A DNA stretch of 19,693 bases from DAOUMU01 sp034409055 (GCA_034409055.1 DAOUMU010000544.1:1-19693), one strand, 5' to 3'. Numbered from the stretch's first letter, positions 6,326 to 14,251 are shown. The notes: a model not told the origin generated them from the sequence alone. Translations and numbers: made by a program.

Positions 6326-8542
6326 TCAGTCAAGTTGTTTCACATACAAAGTTCTACTATAACCAACACCGCCGCCGGCGCCGCCGGGAAGGCCCTGGGT
6401 CATCAGCTCGTAGCCGCTGGCGCGCTGAACCTCGGCCTCGTGTCGGTTGAGCACCGCATAAGTCGCGGCCGGGTTCAGGCCTTTTAGCGGCGTGGGCGGT
6501 CTAAACCAGCCCAACTGGTGCTCACGTACGGCGACGGAAAAAACGGCCTCCCGGCCATCAGGCAAAACATATTGGATTACCGACGCGCCAAACTCCTCCA
6601 ACCGCTGCAACCGATACAGATCGCCCCCTTGAATCACGTGACGAATGCGCTTGTAAAAGGCAATATACGCAGCATACTCGGCCAACTCATTGTCGTCAAG
6701 TTCGTTCAGGCTGGCCCCAATGCCCAGCGCGCCGCGCATAGCCACATCAAAACGAAGACTCAAGGGGCTGATGCGGCCGGTCTGGTGGTTGTGGGTGTGC
6801 GTTACCCATGCCTCCATGCAGCGGGCGGGATAGGCCAGGCTGAAGCCTTCTTGAATACGGATGCGATCAAAGGCATCGGTGTTGTCGCTGGTCCAGACCT
6901 GGTCGGTGCGGCCCAGGATGCCCAGGTCGATCCGCCCGCCGCCGCCGGAGCAGCTTTGAATATCCAGCTTGGGATATTTTTGGCGCAGCCGGTCCATAAT
7001 CGTGTAGACACCCTCGACGTGTTTGCGCCAGATGGCTTTGCCAGCCACTGAACCGGGCTCGCTGGCGTTGCGGTTCATATCCCACTTGATAAATTCAATC
7101 GGGTAGTGAGCCAGCAGGCGGTCAAGCGCCTGGAAGATGTACTCCACCACTTCCGGCCGGCCAAAGTCGAGGATGAGCTGATACCGGGCTTCGGTCCGCG
7201 GCCGGCCCGGAAAATGGAGCACCCAATCGGGATGCTGCCGGTACAAATCGGAGTTAGGGTTGACCATTTCCGGCTCGACCCACAGGCCAAACTTCATCCC
7301 CAGCCGGTGAACCTCATCAATGAGCGGCTGTAACCCGTAGGGGAATATCTCCGGGCTGACGACCCAATCGCCTAAACCGGCGTGATCGTTCCGCCTGGCC
7401 CCAAACCAGCCATCATCCACACAGAACAACTCAACGCCGATGGTCACGGCTTTGCGAGCCAGTTCGATCTGCCCGGCCACGCTCAAATCAAAATAGGTGG
7501 CTTCCCAACTGTTGTAGAGTACCGGGCGAAAAGGGGAGTCGCGCTCTGGGCGGGGCAGCACCCGCTCGCGGGTAAAGGCATGGACGCGCCGACTGGCTCC
7601 ACCCCAACCATTGGGACTGACGCCACAGACCAGAGCCGGGGTAACATGGCGCTCCTGTGGAGCTAGCTTCAATTCAAAATCAAAAGGGTTGTAACCGGTA
7701 TGAATTCTGACATCCAATGAGGGTAACTGCTCGATGGTGATGCGCCAATTGCCGCTGTAGGCCAGCAGGCCAAAATAGACTGTGCCGCTCTCCTCCCAGG
7801 CCTGGCCGGGCCGGTTGAGTAGAAAAAAGGGATTGGCGAAATGGCTTGTGGTTAAGCTGCGACTTTCCAGGACACGCAAGCCCAGAGACAGCCGTTCCCG
7901 CTGGATGGTAAATTCTCTGGCCCAGGCCCCGGTCACACTGGTCAATTCGTTGGTCCCGTTGGGCAGGTGGATCGTCGCAAAACTGCACACTTCAAAGTTT
8001 ACAATTTCCTGGCCCAAGTTTTCCAACTCGCACCAGCGTTCGATAATGTCGTGCTCTGGAGTCAGCCGATAACACACGGCCAGGCGAAAAGGCCGCGCCG
8101 GGTCTTGCAAAAAGACGCGCAGGGTTTGACGGGGATCGGGGTTGGCCGGCGGCTGGCCGTGGGTGGGGGTCAGACCGGGTTGGGCCGTGGTGACGATCTC
8201 ATGCCCGATGTAGCGCAGGCGTACATCCCGAATAGGCAGGTGCGAAGCCTCGCCAGGGTGGACCGTTTGGGACAGCGCGGGAAAACTGACCTTGAGCGAA
8301 ACCTCGTGATAGCTCACATCGCCAAAGGTCACCAATTCATCCCGCCGGGTTTGCCGGTCAAAACCATAATCCGAGGTTTCATAGCCGGCCCGCCCACTGA
8401 TCAATGTTGTGTCACTGGCGCCTTCAGGACGCGGCCCCCAGGCCAAATGAACCAGGCGATTTTCTTGATCTACCTGAAAGGCATAGTAACTGGTTTTTAG
8501 CAGCAAATTGAAGGTTTTCGTTTCCGGGTTGAAGTGGATCAT
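6326..8542 (-). CDS. Alpha-galactosidase, glycoside hydrolase family 36
   Basis: A retaining GH36 alpha-galactosidase (AgaA/RafA/MelA-like) that removes terminal alpha-1,6-galactose from melibiose, raffinose and stachyose. With the start used here it has 738 aa, typical of the family. The N-terminal beta-sandwich leads into a TIM barrel with DDGWFGAR and WVEPEMVNP. The nucleophile is D488 in IKWDMNRN. The acid/base is D553 in WTSDNTD, preceded by the QSCSGGGGR loop. There is no signal peptide, so it acts on imported oligosaccharide in the cytoplasm. The ATG at 8542 was chosen because the homologous N-terminus begins MIHFNPETKTF. The frame extends to a TTG at 8659, but those 39 residues cover a hairpin and look non-coding. 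It sits between the binding-protein gene and the GH4 gene. Confidence 0.95.
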   Translation of the reverse strand: MIHFNPETKTFNLLLKTSYYAFQVDQENRLVHLAWGPRPEGASDTTLISGRAGYETSDYGFDRQTRRDELVTFGDVSYHEVSLKVSFPALSQTVHPGEASHLPIRDVRLRYIGHEIVTTAQPGLTPTHGQPPANPDPRQTLRVFLQDPARPFRLAVCYRLTPEHDIIERWCELENLGQEIVNFEVCSFATIHLPNGTNELTSVTGAWAREFTIQRERLSLGLRVLESRSLTTSHFANPFFLLNRPGQAWEESGTVYFGLLAYSGNWRITIEQLPSLDVRIHTGYNPFDFELKLAPQERHVTPALVCGVSPNGWGGASRRVHAFTRERVLPRPERDSPFRPVLYNSWEATYFDLSVAGQIELARKAVTIGVELFCVDDGWFGARRNDHAGLGDWVVSPEIFPYGLQPLIDEVHRLGMKFGLWVEPEMVNPNSDLYRQHPDWVLHFPGRPRTEARYQLILDFGRPEVVEYIFQALDRLLAHYPIEFIKWDMNRNASEPGSVAGKAIWRKHVEGVYTIMDRLRQKYPKLDIQSCSGGGGRIDLGILGRTDQVWTSDNTDAFDRIRIQEGFSLAYPARCMEAWVTHTHNHQTGRISPLSLRFDVAMRGALGIGASLNELDDNELAEYAAYIAFYKRIRHVIQGGDLYRLQRLEEFGASVIQYVLPDGREAVFSVAVREHQLGWFRPPTPLKGLNPAATYAVLNRHEAEVQRASGYELMTQGLPGGAGGGVGYSRTLYVKQLD

Positions 8543-8579
8543 ACGGCCCTTTTTAGGAATTTTTGTTTTTCGTAAAAGA

Positions 8580-8613
8580 GGGGGTACGCCGCCGGTCGCC
8601 TGGGCGCACCCCC
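8580..8613 (-). terminator. Attenuator-like hairpin between binding-protein and GH36 genes
   Basis: Read on the minus strand, GGGGGTGCGCC (8613-8603) pairs with GGCGTACCCCC (8590-8580) over 11 positions, including one G-U pair. The loop is 12 nt and TCTTTT follows. It lies about 75 nt after the binding-protein stop and 37 nt before the GH36 start. It could terminate part of the transcripts, making the binding protein more abundant than the enzymes. Confidence 0.55.
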
Positions 8614-8689
8614 ATTCTAAAGGAGAAAAGATAAACGCAGCCGTTCCTATCCGGCTCAAAGTAGATGAGGAACGAGTTAATCTGGAACT

Positions 8690-10093
8690 CTATTCAAACA
8701 GCGCGTTGACCTCGTCATTGGCTTGTTTCAAAGCCGTGGCGGCGTCAGCCTCACCCAGGTCAATTTTTTCTTGAGCCTGGGTCATAATCGTGGTCACCTC
8801 GGAGGCATGGTCGGCCACCGGGAAGAGGAAGGTACCATTGGGGTCCAGCGCTTCTGTGGTAAAGGCGCTGACATCAAGACCGTTCTTCTTGTGGGCTTCC
8901 AGCGCCTTCTCAACCCCGGACTGGATGGCCGGGAAAACTACTGCATACTCACCGACGATATTCTCACAGGCCGGTGAGGCCAGGAACTTGACCCACTCCC
9001 AGGCTTCCTCCTGGTGCTTGGTGCCGGTATAGATCGAGTCGGCCAGGCCGTTGAACATGCTCTTGCGCCCCTGGGGACCAATCGGCAGCAAGCCAAAGCC
9101 CACCTCAAAATTGGAATTCTCGACGTAATTTTTGATCATCCAGGAACCCTGGGTGGTCATCGCGCCTTTGCCGGCCTGGAACAGGGCGTCGCCGCGCAGA
9201 CTTTTTACCTCGGGAAAAGTCGGCGAGTAACCTTTTTTCAACCACAGGTCAGCATACCATTGAATAGTTTCGATAAATTTGGGATCATCGTAGTAATACT
9301 TGGTGCCCCACAGGTCATCCTGGAACTTGAAGCCGTTGCTCACGGCCCAGTGGCTCCATTCGGTCTGACCGTAAGCGGTGCCTGATCCCTGCGGAATAAA
9401 GCCGTACTGTTTGACCTTGGTCTTATCGAAATCAGGGCTGAGGCCATTGTTGCCGTTTTCATCGATGGTCAGCTTGGCAATGGTCTCTTCAAAGGTGCCG
9501 CCGTCTTTGGGATTCCAGGTCCAGGTTTCCATGATCTTCGGATCGATGCCGGCATCGGCCAGCATTTTTTTGTTGTAGAAAACGGCGATGGTGTCCCAGT
9601 CTTTGGGCAGGCCGTAGCGCTTGCCGTCGCGGGTCCACAGGTCGGCCAGCTTGCCGATATAGATGTCGGTCGGTACTTTGTCGCGCTCAACCAGGGGTTG
9701 AATATCGACGAGCTGCCCCTTTTGAGCAAATTCGGGATATTTGGCCAGGTGGTTGGTGAAAACGTCGGGCGCGTTGCCGGCGACCATCGAGGTCTGCAGG
9801 CCGCTCCAGTAATCATCCCAGCCGCTCTGCTCAACCTTGATCTTAATGTTGGGGTGTTGTTTCTGAAATTCAGCGGCGCAGGCTTCGTAGGCCGGCTGCT
9901 GGGCTGAATCCCACAAGGCATAGCGGATTTCGACCGCTTCACCGCTGGGCGCGGCCGCCTCGCCGCCGCCGCTGCTGGAAGCCGCGTCGCCAGCCGTTGC
10001 GGGAGCGGCCACGCCGCCGCAGGCCGCCAGAATCAGGCCGGCAATGACCAGGCTGGTGATCACCAGCCACAAAGATGTTGGGTAAGTTTTCAC
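8690..10093 (-). CDS. Sugar ABC transporter substrate-binding lipoprotein (alpha-galactoside)
   Basis: A family 1 extracellular solute-binding protein of 467 aa that captures sugar outside the cell for the two permeases of this operon. The N-terminal signal peptide has a lipobox LILAAC with the lipidated C25. It is followed by a Gly/Ser/Ala-rich linker (to about 50) and the SBP fold. Typical features include IRYALWDSAQQPAYEACAA, SGWDDYWSGLQTSMVAGN and APDVF. The preferred start is GTG at 10093, with AAGGAG about 7 nt upstream. The upstream in-frame ATG at 10120 would place that ribosome site inside the gene. Placement with two alpha-galactosidases and galT suggests melibiose, raffinose or stachyose as ligand; this is inferred from context, not from binding residues. 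Confidence 0.93.
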   Translation of the reverse strand: MKTYPTSLWLVITSLVIAGLILAACGGVAAPATAGDAASSSGGGEAAAPSGEAVEIRYALWDSAQQPAYEACAAEFQKQHPNIKIKVEQSGWDDYWSGLQTSMVAGNAPDVFTNHLAKYPEFAQKGQLVDIQPLVERDKVPTDIYIGKLADLWTRDGKRYGLPKDWDTIAVFYNKKMLADAGIDPKIMETWTWNPKDGGTFEETIAKLTIDENGNNGLSPDFDKTKVKQYGFIPQGSGTAYGQTEWSHWAVSNGFKFQDDLWGTKYYYDDPKFIETIQWYADLWLKKGYSPTFPEVKSLRGDALFQAGKGAMTTQGSWMIKNYVENSNFEVGFGLLPIGPQGRKSMFNGLADSIYTGTKHQEEAWEWVKFLASPACENIVGEYAVVFPAIQSGVEKALEAHKKNGLDVSAFTTEALDPNGTFLFPVADHASEVTTIMTQAQEKIDLGEADAATALKQANDEVNALFE

Positions 10094-10222
10094 GATTTCT
10101 TCTCCTTTCCTTACTATCATAGTTTATTAAATTTGGTCTTTCAGGCAGCCAATTGTTTGGCGTTATTTGGAATTATTTTTTTCTATTTTTGTCTTGGCAC
10201 CTCCTTTTGTGCTCTGAATAGA

Positions 10223-10255
10223 GAGATTGGGAGATTGGGCTTAATCTCCAATCTC
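10223..10255. repeat. Intercistronic hairpin between permease and binding-protein genes
   Basis: GAGATTGG-G-AGATT (10223-10236) pairs with AATCTCCAATCTC (10243-10255) over 13 bp with one bulged G and a 6-nt loop. The repeat unit gagattgg occurs twice on one side and its complement continues to the right (aatctcc to 10263). There is no T run on either strand. It fills part of a 188-nt gap, so it may act as an mRNA processing or stabilising element or belong to a dispersed repeat family. Confidence 0.6.
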
Positions 10256-10281
10256 TAATCTCCGGCATTATGATGAGACGA

Positions 10282-11199
10282 TTACTTGATCCCACTGAAC
10301 TGAATAGAGTCGATAGCTTTTTTGCCGGCCAGGCCAAACAGGATCAGGGTGGGGACCATGGCGACGATGGCTCCGGCCATCATGCCGCCCCAGTCGAGCA
10401 TGCCCTGGGGAGTTTGGCTGCGGAAAATGCCCAGGGCGACGGTCAACACCCGCACGTTCTCATCTTTGCCCACCAGGAAGGGCCAGAAATATTCATTCCA
10501 CTCGGTGATGAAGACGAGAATAGCCAGCGTGGTTAAGGGGGCAATACTGATGGGTAAAACGATGCGCCAAAAGACACCAAATAGACTGGCTCCATCTATT
10601 TTGGCCGCTTCCTCTACCTCGCGATTGACCGTCAGGAAAAACTGGCGCAGGAAGAAAACGGCAAAAGGCGTCATCAGAAATTTAGGGGCCACGATGCCTT
10701 GAAAAGTGTCCAACCAGCCCAAATTGCGAATCAGGATAAAATTGGGAATCAGGGTAACGATGCCCGGCACCATCAGGGCGGTCAGATAGATGAAAAAGAT
10801 TTTGTCGCGCAGCGGAAATTGCAGCCGGGCAAAGGCGTAGGCCGCCAGCGCGCTAAAAAAGATTTGGCCCACCACCAGCAATGTGGTGACGATGAAGGAA
10901 TTACGGACAAAAAGGAAAAAGTTGATCGACTGGCCGGCGCCCCCGGCCGCCACTGCTTCTTCGGTGCTGAGCAAGCCCAGCACCCGGGCGAAGTTGTCCA
11001 GGGTAAAGCCCGCCGGCAGCAGCGAGGTGGCATTGCTGTAGATCAGAGCTTTGGTAGACAAGGCCGTGCGCAGGACCCACCAGAAGGGAAAGAGGGTAAT
11101 AAAGATCAGCAAAATCATTACGGCCCAGGCAGCGATCCGACCCCAACTTAGTTTTGGACCGGCAGTCGAGCGGGGCATCGTTGCGGCTTGTGTGGTCAT
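10282..11199 (-). CDS. Sugar ABC transporter permease, MalG type
   Basis: An inner membrane permease of 305 aa from the MalG/carbohydrate uptake-1 class. It has about six transmembrane segments, the first at about residues 24-45 (AAWAVMILLIFITLFPFWWVL). The cytoplasmic EAA loop EEAAKIDGASLFGVFWRIVLP contacts the ATPase subunit. The C-terminus FGLAGKKAIDSIQFSGIK is typical of MalG homologues. The ATG at 11199 is used because GGAG lies 8 nt upstream. A TTG at 11205 would be too close to that site. The gene follows the MalF-type permease by 49 nt. The ATP-hydrolysing subunit is not encoded nearby. Confidence 0.94.
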   Translation of the reverse strand: MTTQAATMPRSTAGPKLSWGRIAAWAVMILLIFITLFPFWWVLRTALSTKALIYSNATSLLPAGFTLDNFARVLGLLSTEEAVAAGGAGQSINFFLFVRNSFIVTTLLVVGQIFFSALAAYAFARLQFPLRDKIFFIYLTALMVPGIVTLIPNFILIRNLGWLDTFQGIVAPKFLMTPFAVFFLRQFFLTVNREVEEAAKIDGASLFGVFWRIVLPISIAPLTTLAILVFITEWNEYFWPFLVGKDENVRVLTVALGIFRSQTPQGMLDWGGMMAGAIVAMVPTLILFGLAGKKAIDSIQFSGIK

Positions 11200-11248
11200 T
11201 ATCAATACTCCTTTCAGCCAATATAGTCAAAATTTGAGTAATATATCC

Positions 11249-12175
11249 TTATAGATCAGACTCGCCTGCCCGGAGGACGCGCATTTGCACGATGGTAACA
11301 AGGATCAGAATGAAGAAAAGAGCGATAGAGATAGTGGTGGCGTAGCCCATGTTAAAGCGATCAAAAGCAAACTCATAGATATACCATATAATCACGCGGG
11401 TGGCCTGAGCCGGGCCGCCTTTGGTGGTGATGGCAATGGTATCGAACACCTGAAATGAGCCGATGATGGTGGTGACCAGCACAAACACCAGCACCGGTCT
11501 GAGTAAGGGTAGGGTGATATTCCAGAACATCCGCCATTCAGAAGCCCCGTCAATCGCCCCGGCTTCGTAGACATCTTTAGGAATGGTTTGCAGCCCGGCA
11601 AAAACCAGCAGCGCGGTGTAGCCCATATGCCGCCAGATATTGATGCCGGCCACGCTGGCTATCGCCTGGCCGGGCGCGCCCAGAAATGGCTGCCGGCCAA
11701 TGCCGATAAATTCCAGAAAACCGTTCACAATCCCCAACGTCGGGTCAAGCATCCACAGCCAGAGCAGGGCCACCACCACGTTAGAGAAGAGATAAGGCAA
11801 AATCAGCACACCGCGCACAAAAATAGATTTGGTCAGCCGGTCCATCAGCACCGCGATGAGGATAGCCAGCACCGTTTGTAGAAAGATATTGATGATCACA
11901 TAGTTAAGCGTTACCCATAAAGCCTTCCAAAAATCTATATCGGTAATTAGTTTTTGATAATTGGCCAGACCAACCGGTTTGGCCGGCGTCAGCAAGTCCC
12001 AATCGGTAAAGCTGATAAATACCCCCCGCACGGCCGGGACTGCATAGAAGAGCAAAAAGCCGACCATACTGGGTAAAATAAAGAGCCAGGCAAACCAGGT
12101 TTCCCGTTTGAACCAGGGCTTTAACCAGATCGCTTTGCTCCGGGATTGAATAGCTTCTGCACTTATTGCCGCCAT
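11249..12175 (-). CDS. Sugar ABC transporter permease, MalF type
   Basis: An inner membrane permease of 308 aa, the MalF-like partner of the next gene. An N-terminal basic stretch precedes TM1 (AWLFILPSMVGFLLFYAVPAV), with about six membrane segments in total. The EAA loop reads YEAGAIDGASEWRMFWNITLP. It lacks the large periplasmic insertion of E. coli MalF, as is normal for this class. AAGGAG and GGAG motifs precede the ATG. It lies 88 nt downstream of the lacI-type gene. That gap carries a second copy of the operator-like sequence, so the transporter may have additional local control. Confidence 0.94.
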   Translation of the reverse strand: MAAISAEAIQSRSKAIWLKPWFKRETWFAWLFILPSMVGFLLFYAVPAVRGVFISFTDWDLLTPAKPVGLANYQKLITDIDFWKALWVTLNYVIINIFLQTVLAILIAVLMDRLTKSIFVRGVLILPYLFSNVVVALLWLWMLDPTLGIVNGFLEFIGIGRQPFLGAPGQAIASVAGINIWRHMGYTALLVFAGLQTIPKDVYEAGAIDGASEWRMFWNITLPLLRPVLVFVLVTTIIGSFQVFDTIAITTKGGPAQATRVIIWYIYEFAFDRFNMGYATTISIALFFILILVTIVQMRVLRAGESDL

Positions 12176-12203
12176 ATCTCCTTCTCCTTTTCTAATTGAT
12201 TAT

Positions 12204-12229
12204 TGACAACGCAATCGTTAACGCTGTCA
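12204..12229. promoter_or_regulatory. Second operator-like site between regulator and permease genes
   Basis: A 26-bp imperfect palindrome with outer arms tgacaacg and cgctgtca and a core AACG-CAAT-CGTT (12208-12219). Its reverse complement aligns without gaps to the site upstream of the regulator gene, matching at about 18 of 26 positions, including the AACGNNNNCGTT core and the outer TGACA/TCA ends. No convincing promoter was seen beside it. It could be a secondary operator giving cooperative or roadblock repression. Confidence 0.6.
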
Positions 12230-12263
12230 GTTTGTAACAAAAAAATTTGGTTAGAAAATCTTC

Positions 12264-13259
12264 TCAGGCCGACTCGCGCACCACCAGTTTTGTGTCCACG
12301 TCAATTTGGGGAAAGGTTTCATCAGAATCGTTGAGCATATCCAGGAGGCGGTTCATCGCAGTCTGGCCCAGGACGTATTTGTCGTAATGCACGGTGGTTA
12401 GGGCGGGGATTACCATAGCTGCTAACTGGATATCATCAAAACCAACAATGGCGCAATCTTCCGGCACTCGCCGTCCCAGATCGCGACAGGCGCGAATCGC
12501 GCCCAGGGCCAGCAAGTCGTTATAACAGAATAGCGCGGTAATTTCGGGATGCTCGGTGAGTAATTGTTGGACAACTTCGCGACCATAACTCATGTCTGGC
12601 GGCACTTTGACCAGCCAGTCATCACGGACCGGCAACCCATGAGCACGCATCCCGTCACAGAAGCCCTCGAGTCGCCGTATCCGGCCCAGAGAGATGCCAC
12701 TCGGACCACTCAACATGCCGATGGCGGTGTGTCCCTGGGCTACCAGATGATCAACCGCCAGCCTGGCCCCTCTGTAATTATCAACAATGATTCGGCTGAT
12801 ACTGGGATGATTGGTGAGACGATTAATGGCCACGATAGGCCGAAAACTATCGGCAAAATGATTTAAATCGTCATCGCTCACCACCGAGGAAAAGATAATG
12901 AGGCCATCTACGCCCTGATCGGCCAGGGAGTACAAAATTTGCAGGTGTTCGGCGGCGTCTTCTTCGGTGTTGCACATGAAAACATTGTAGCCGTTGGCCT
13001 GGGCTGCATCTTGAATGCCGCGGGCCACTTCGGAGAAAAAGGGGTTGGTAATATCGGGGATGATAAAACCGACGGTGTGGGTGCGCTGCGTAACCATCGC
13101 CTGCGCAATTCGGCTAGGCCGGTAGCCCAATTCATTTATGGCCGCCAGCACCCGCTCGCGCGTGGCTTCGGAAATTTCACCCTGCCCATTCACCACTCGC
13201 GAAACGGTTTTGATAGACACAGCGGCTTTTTGCGCCACATCACGCATGGTTATAGCCAA
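12264..13259 (-). CDS. LacI-family transcriptional regulator of the galactoside operon
   Basis: A LacI/GalR-type repressor of 331 aa. The N-terminal helix-turn-helix is MRDVAQKAAVSIKTVSRVVN (residues about 5-24), followed by the hinge region YRPSRIAQAM. The periplasmic-binding-protein-like sensor domain runs from VGFIIPDITNPFFSEVARGI to the end and should bind a sugar such as galactose or melibiose. I use the TTG at 13259 because AAGGTG is spaced 8 nt before it and MAITMRDVA is a usual family start. An ATG four codons later is the alternative. It is the first gene of the operon it is expected to control, so it is probably autoregulated through the operator overlapping its promoter. Confidence 0.94.
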   Translation of the reverse strand: MAITMRDVAQKAAVSIKTVSRVVNGQGEISEATRERVLAAINELGYRPSRIAQAMVTQRTHTVGFIIPDITNPFFSEVARGIQDAAQANGYNVFMCNTEEDAAEHLQILYSLADQGVDGLIIFSSVVSDDDLNHFADSFRPIVAINRLTNHPSISRIIVDNYRGARLAVDHLVAQGHTAIGMLSGPSGISLGRIRRLEGFCDGMRAHGLPVRDDWLVKVPPDMSYGREVVQQLLTEHPEITALFCYNDLLALGAIRACRDLGRRVPEDCAIVGFDDIQLAAMVIPALTTVHYDKYVLGQTAMNRLLDMLNDSDETFPQIDVDTKLVVRESA

Positions 13260-13285
13260 GAGATTACACCTTCGTGATTAAGGAC

Positions 13286-13311
13286 TGACAACGCTAACGT
13301 CAACGTTATCA
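13286..13311. promoter_or_regulatory. Primary operator-like palindrome upstream of the LacI-type gene
   Basis: A 26-bp element with outer arms tgacaacg and cgttatca (one mismatch) and an inner palindrome TAACGT-CA-ACGTTA (13295-13308). It begins just downstream of the predicted -10 box and covers the expected transcription start, the usual position for a LacI-family repressor site. A related copy lies at 12204-12229. Confidence 0.7.
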
Positions 13312-13314
13312 GTT

Positions 13315-13343
13315 AATATAACACATAATCTATGACTTGTCAA
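13315..13343 (-). promoter_or_regulatory. Sigma70-type promoter of the galactoside operon
   Basis: On the minus strand TTGACA (13338-13343, perfect -35) is followed after exactly 17 nt by TATATT (13315-13320, one mismatch to the -10 consensus). The predicted start site near 13308 lies inside the operator-like palindrome, and the regulator gene begins about 50 nt further on. Confidence 0.8.
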
Positions 13344-13378
13344 GGGTTTTGGGAAAATTTAGCCGATTGAGTTAAAAC

Positions 13379-13672
13379 TTACCCTTCGCTCCAACCCCGT
13401 GCCCGCTCTACGGCCCGCTGCCAGCGGGCAAAGTCTGCTTCGCACTCATCGGCAGAGCAGTGGGGGTTAAAGGTGGTGTGGTCGCCGTCAATTTCGCTCA
13501 TCTGCTCAATGCTCAACGGCCCAAATTGCATAGCAGGGCAATTCTCCTCAACTTGGACCACCACCATATTATCCGCCAGTGCTGAACCCAAACTCATCAC
13601 CTTGCGGTCAGGATCGGCCGTGGTCTTGTTACCATCGGCGGTGCTGCAACAGCACATATGGCCGGAGACCAA
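13379..13672 (-). pseudogene. Doubtful short ORF with a glycerol-kinase-like C-terminal tail
   Basis: An open frame of about 97 codons from a TTG at 13672. The upstream in-frame stop is at 13712-13714. Most of the sequence is unrecognised and includes CCCSTADG and VVVQVEENCPAMQFG. The end, FNP followed by ADFARWQRAVERARGWSEG, resembles the C-terminus of glycerol kinases and related FGGY kinases (W..AVERA.GW). Codon choice looks like real coding sequence. The catalytic domains of an FGGY kinase are absent, so it is either a fragment of a lost gene or an unrelated small hypothetical protein. No good ribosome binding site was seen. Confidence 0.3.
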
Positions 13673-13765
13673 TGCCCAGTTCTGTCCCCACTGCCTGAGA
13701 GAGGCCCCATATCATCGATTGGCCTGGCTCCCCCAGGTCCGATATGTTTGACCCATCGCTGTCTG

Positions 13766-13927
13766 TTGGTCAAAAGCTGCCCCATATGTGGGAATAAACT
13801 CAAGATTGGGGATGTTGTTGGGGGTCGGTGCGGACACTGCGGCTTTGACTTACGGACGAGCTCCACGATCAGTGTGGCCGGGGATGCCTTTGGCCTGTTC
13901 AACCAGCACATCATCCAGGGATTGTAA
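13766..13927 (+). pseudogene. Possible small zinc-ribbon protein or fragment
   Basis: A 53-codon reading if the TTG at 13766 is used; the open frame continues upstream to an ATG at 13658. It encodes CPICGNKLKIGDVVGGRCGHCG, two CxxCG knuckles 14 residues apart that would bind one zinc. The ending ISVAGDAFGLFNQHIIQGL is reminiscent of Gly-rich repeats seen after zinc ribbons in some bacterial proteins. No ribosome binding site precedes either start. It may be a gene fragment. Confidence 0.35.
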
Positions 13928-14224
13928 ACCAACGTCGAAGTGAGGCTGGGTGAGACTGGTCAGTTAATTCCCCCCTAGACTCCGGTCGAATCGAAATTAG
14001 GGTCCTTTTTCTGCAAAAACGAGTATTTTGCCGATAGTCAAATACACTCCGACATTGTACTATTAGAGTAGGCAACATATAAGAGTGGCCTCTCGCACCA
14101 TGCAAGTGGCCAGCACGTAGCAACAAGATGCTGACTAATTTGTTTGAATCTTGCCGGTATCAGCGAAAGGGGGTGGCAAGTAAGAAAATTCTTATAAATC
14201 CGACAACATTGTGGTAAACAAAAA
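13928..14224. other. Non-coding divide between the two operons
   Basis: No convincing gene is visible on either strand, only short shadow frames. The region is AT-richer than the flanking genes. It includes TATAAA near 14192, but no well-placed -35 box was found. A short tggcc/ggcca inverted pair lies near 14096-14112. The promoter of the polyol operon is expected here or in the following 130 nt but could not be assigned. Confidence 0.4.
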
Positions 14225-14251
14225 AGAACACAGACCAAAGGCCTGTGTTCT
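14225..14251 (-). terminator. Intrinsic terminator pointing left, without a matching gene
   Basis: On the minus strand AGAACACAG-GCCTTTGGT-CTGTGTTCT forms a perfect 9-bp stem with a 9-nt loop, followed at once by TTTTTTGTTT. This is a textbook Rho-independent terminator for leftward transcription. No leftward gene ends here: the gene to the right (14361 onward) runs the other way. It may block antisense readthrough into the galactoside promoter region or be left over from a lost gene. Confidence 0.75.

Noticed and set aside
8543..8659. N-terminal extension of the GH36 gene from a TTG codon
   Set aside because: The extra 39 residues cover a hairpin and resemble no GH36 N-terminus; the ATG at 8542 matches the family start.
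12176..12263. A separate promoter for the permease genes in the regulator-permease gap
   Set aside because: Only weak -35/-10-like words with poor spacing were found; the operator-like site alone does not prove a promoter.
14096..14112. Possible tRNA or small RNA signal around tggcc...ggcca
   Set aside because: Arms are only 5 bp, and no cloverleaf, T-loop sequence or terminator in the right direction was found.
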